From Candidatus Roslinia caecavium (GTDB lineage Bacteria > Bacillota > Clostridia > Monoglobales > Monoglobaceae), in contig CAJFTO010000008.1 of NCBI GenBank assembly GCA_904419955.1, forward strand, positions 23,325-87,324: a DNA stretch of 64,000 nt, read 5' to 3'. The position numbers and the translations under genes were made by a program. Below are positions 63,925-64,000 of the stretch, piece by piece (the first letter of the stretch is position 1; every line of letters starts with the position of its first letter). The notes beneath the pieces were generated by a model. It made no database searches and had not been told where the DNA came from. It was given only the letters and a program-made list of their open reading frames with translations.

Positions 63925-64000
63925 TTGGCTAAGCCGCCCAAAAGCGGGTTGGATTATTGGCCGAGAGACGTAGGGTTATTTCAGGACAGAAAGTTCAGGA
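63925..64000 (+). CDS. DUF4373 (Lin1244/Lin1753-like) phage-type protein, start only
   Basis: The frame starts with TTG 63925, eight bases after AGGAGG (an ATG at 63919 is too close), and runs off the right edge. MAKPPKSGLDYWPRDVGLFQ resembles the start of DUF4373 proteins, which occur in prophages and integrated elements and are thought to act in replication. Only about 25 residues are visible, so the assignment is tentative. Confidence 0.55.
   Translation, partial: MAKPPKSGLDYWPRDVGLFQDRKFR

Overview
The window is a dense stretch of core chromosome from a Gram-positive bacterium of the Bacillota, most likely a member of the Clostridia. The evidence is the gene set and order: miaB-ricA-mutS-mutL-miaA, yggS-sepF-ylmH-divIVA, a PyrR-type pyrimidine cluster, an FMN riboswitch in front of ribD-ribE-ribBA-ribH, and Asp23-nusB-xseA-xseB-ispA. 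Shine-Dalgarno sites are strong (AGGAGG-like) and promoters resemble the sigma-A consensus. Base composition looks close to balanced, with frequent ATA, AGA and GCG codons. Genus or species cannot be named from the sequence alone. Almost all genes are on the + strand; only an FHA/PP2C pair is on the - strand.

Layout. 1-4586: end of a MATE exporter, a long leader holding two tandem ~180-bp structured repeats, then nicotinate phosphoribosyltransferase (makes NaMN using PRPP) and a long-form PRPP synthetase. 4588-12377: tRNA modification and mismatch repair (miaB, ricA-like, mutS, mutL, miaA). 12566-18296: a HlyD-like protein with division and envelope genes (yggS, sepF, ylmH, divIVA, lspA, rluD-type). 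18470-25533: pyrR, pyrB, pyrC, then pyrF, pyrK, pyrD, pyrE and radC, giving UMP synthesis from aspartate and carbamoyl phosphate (carAB is not here). 25672-31023: an FAH-family hydrolase and three aminoacyl-tRNA synthetases (hisS, aspS, tyrS).

31374-45130: a CNNM/CorC-like membrane protein, a TetM/EF-G-like GTPase fused to a YacP/Rae1-type NYN nuclease domain, secA, both class I release factors (prfB read through a +1 frameshift at a UAA codon, then prfA), a Sua5 protein fused to a YwlE-like phosphatase, rimI, tsaD and a CmpB-type membrane protein. 45134-47795 is the least ordinary stretch: a ribbon-helix-helix gene broken by a stop codon, a hairpin-rich spacer, and a - strand FHA/PP2C pair divergent from lon.

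47796-63154: lon, engB, the FMN-riboswitch riboflavin operon, Asp23, nusB, xseA, xseB, a polyprenyl synthase, a DUF212 protein, thrS, DUF523, an isolated C-terminal piece of lgt, and an MUG/UDG-like glycosylase. 63474-64000: tRNA-Met and tRNA-Glu with their own promoter and terminator, followed by the start of a phage-type DUF4373 gene, which may be the edge of an integrated element.

The observations most worth following are the duplicated structured leader of pncB and the hairpin-plus-RBS module it shares with pyrK and nusB, the GTPase-NYN fusion, the UAA-type prfB frameshift and the Sua5-phosphatase fusion.
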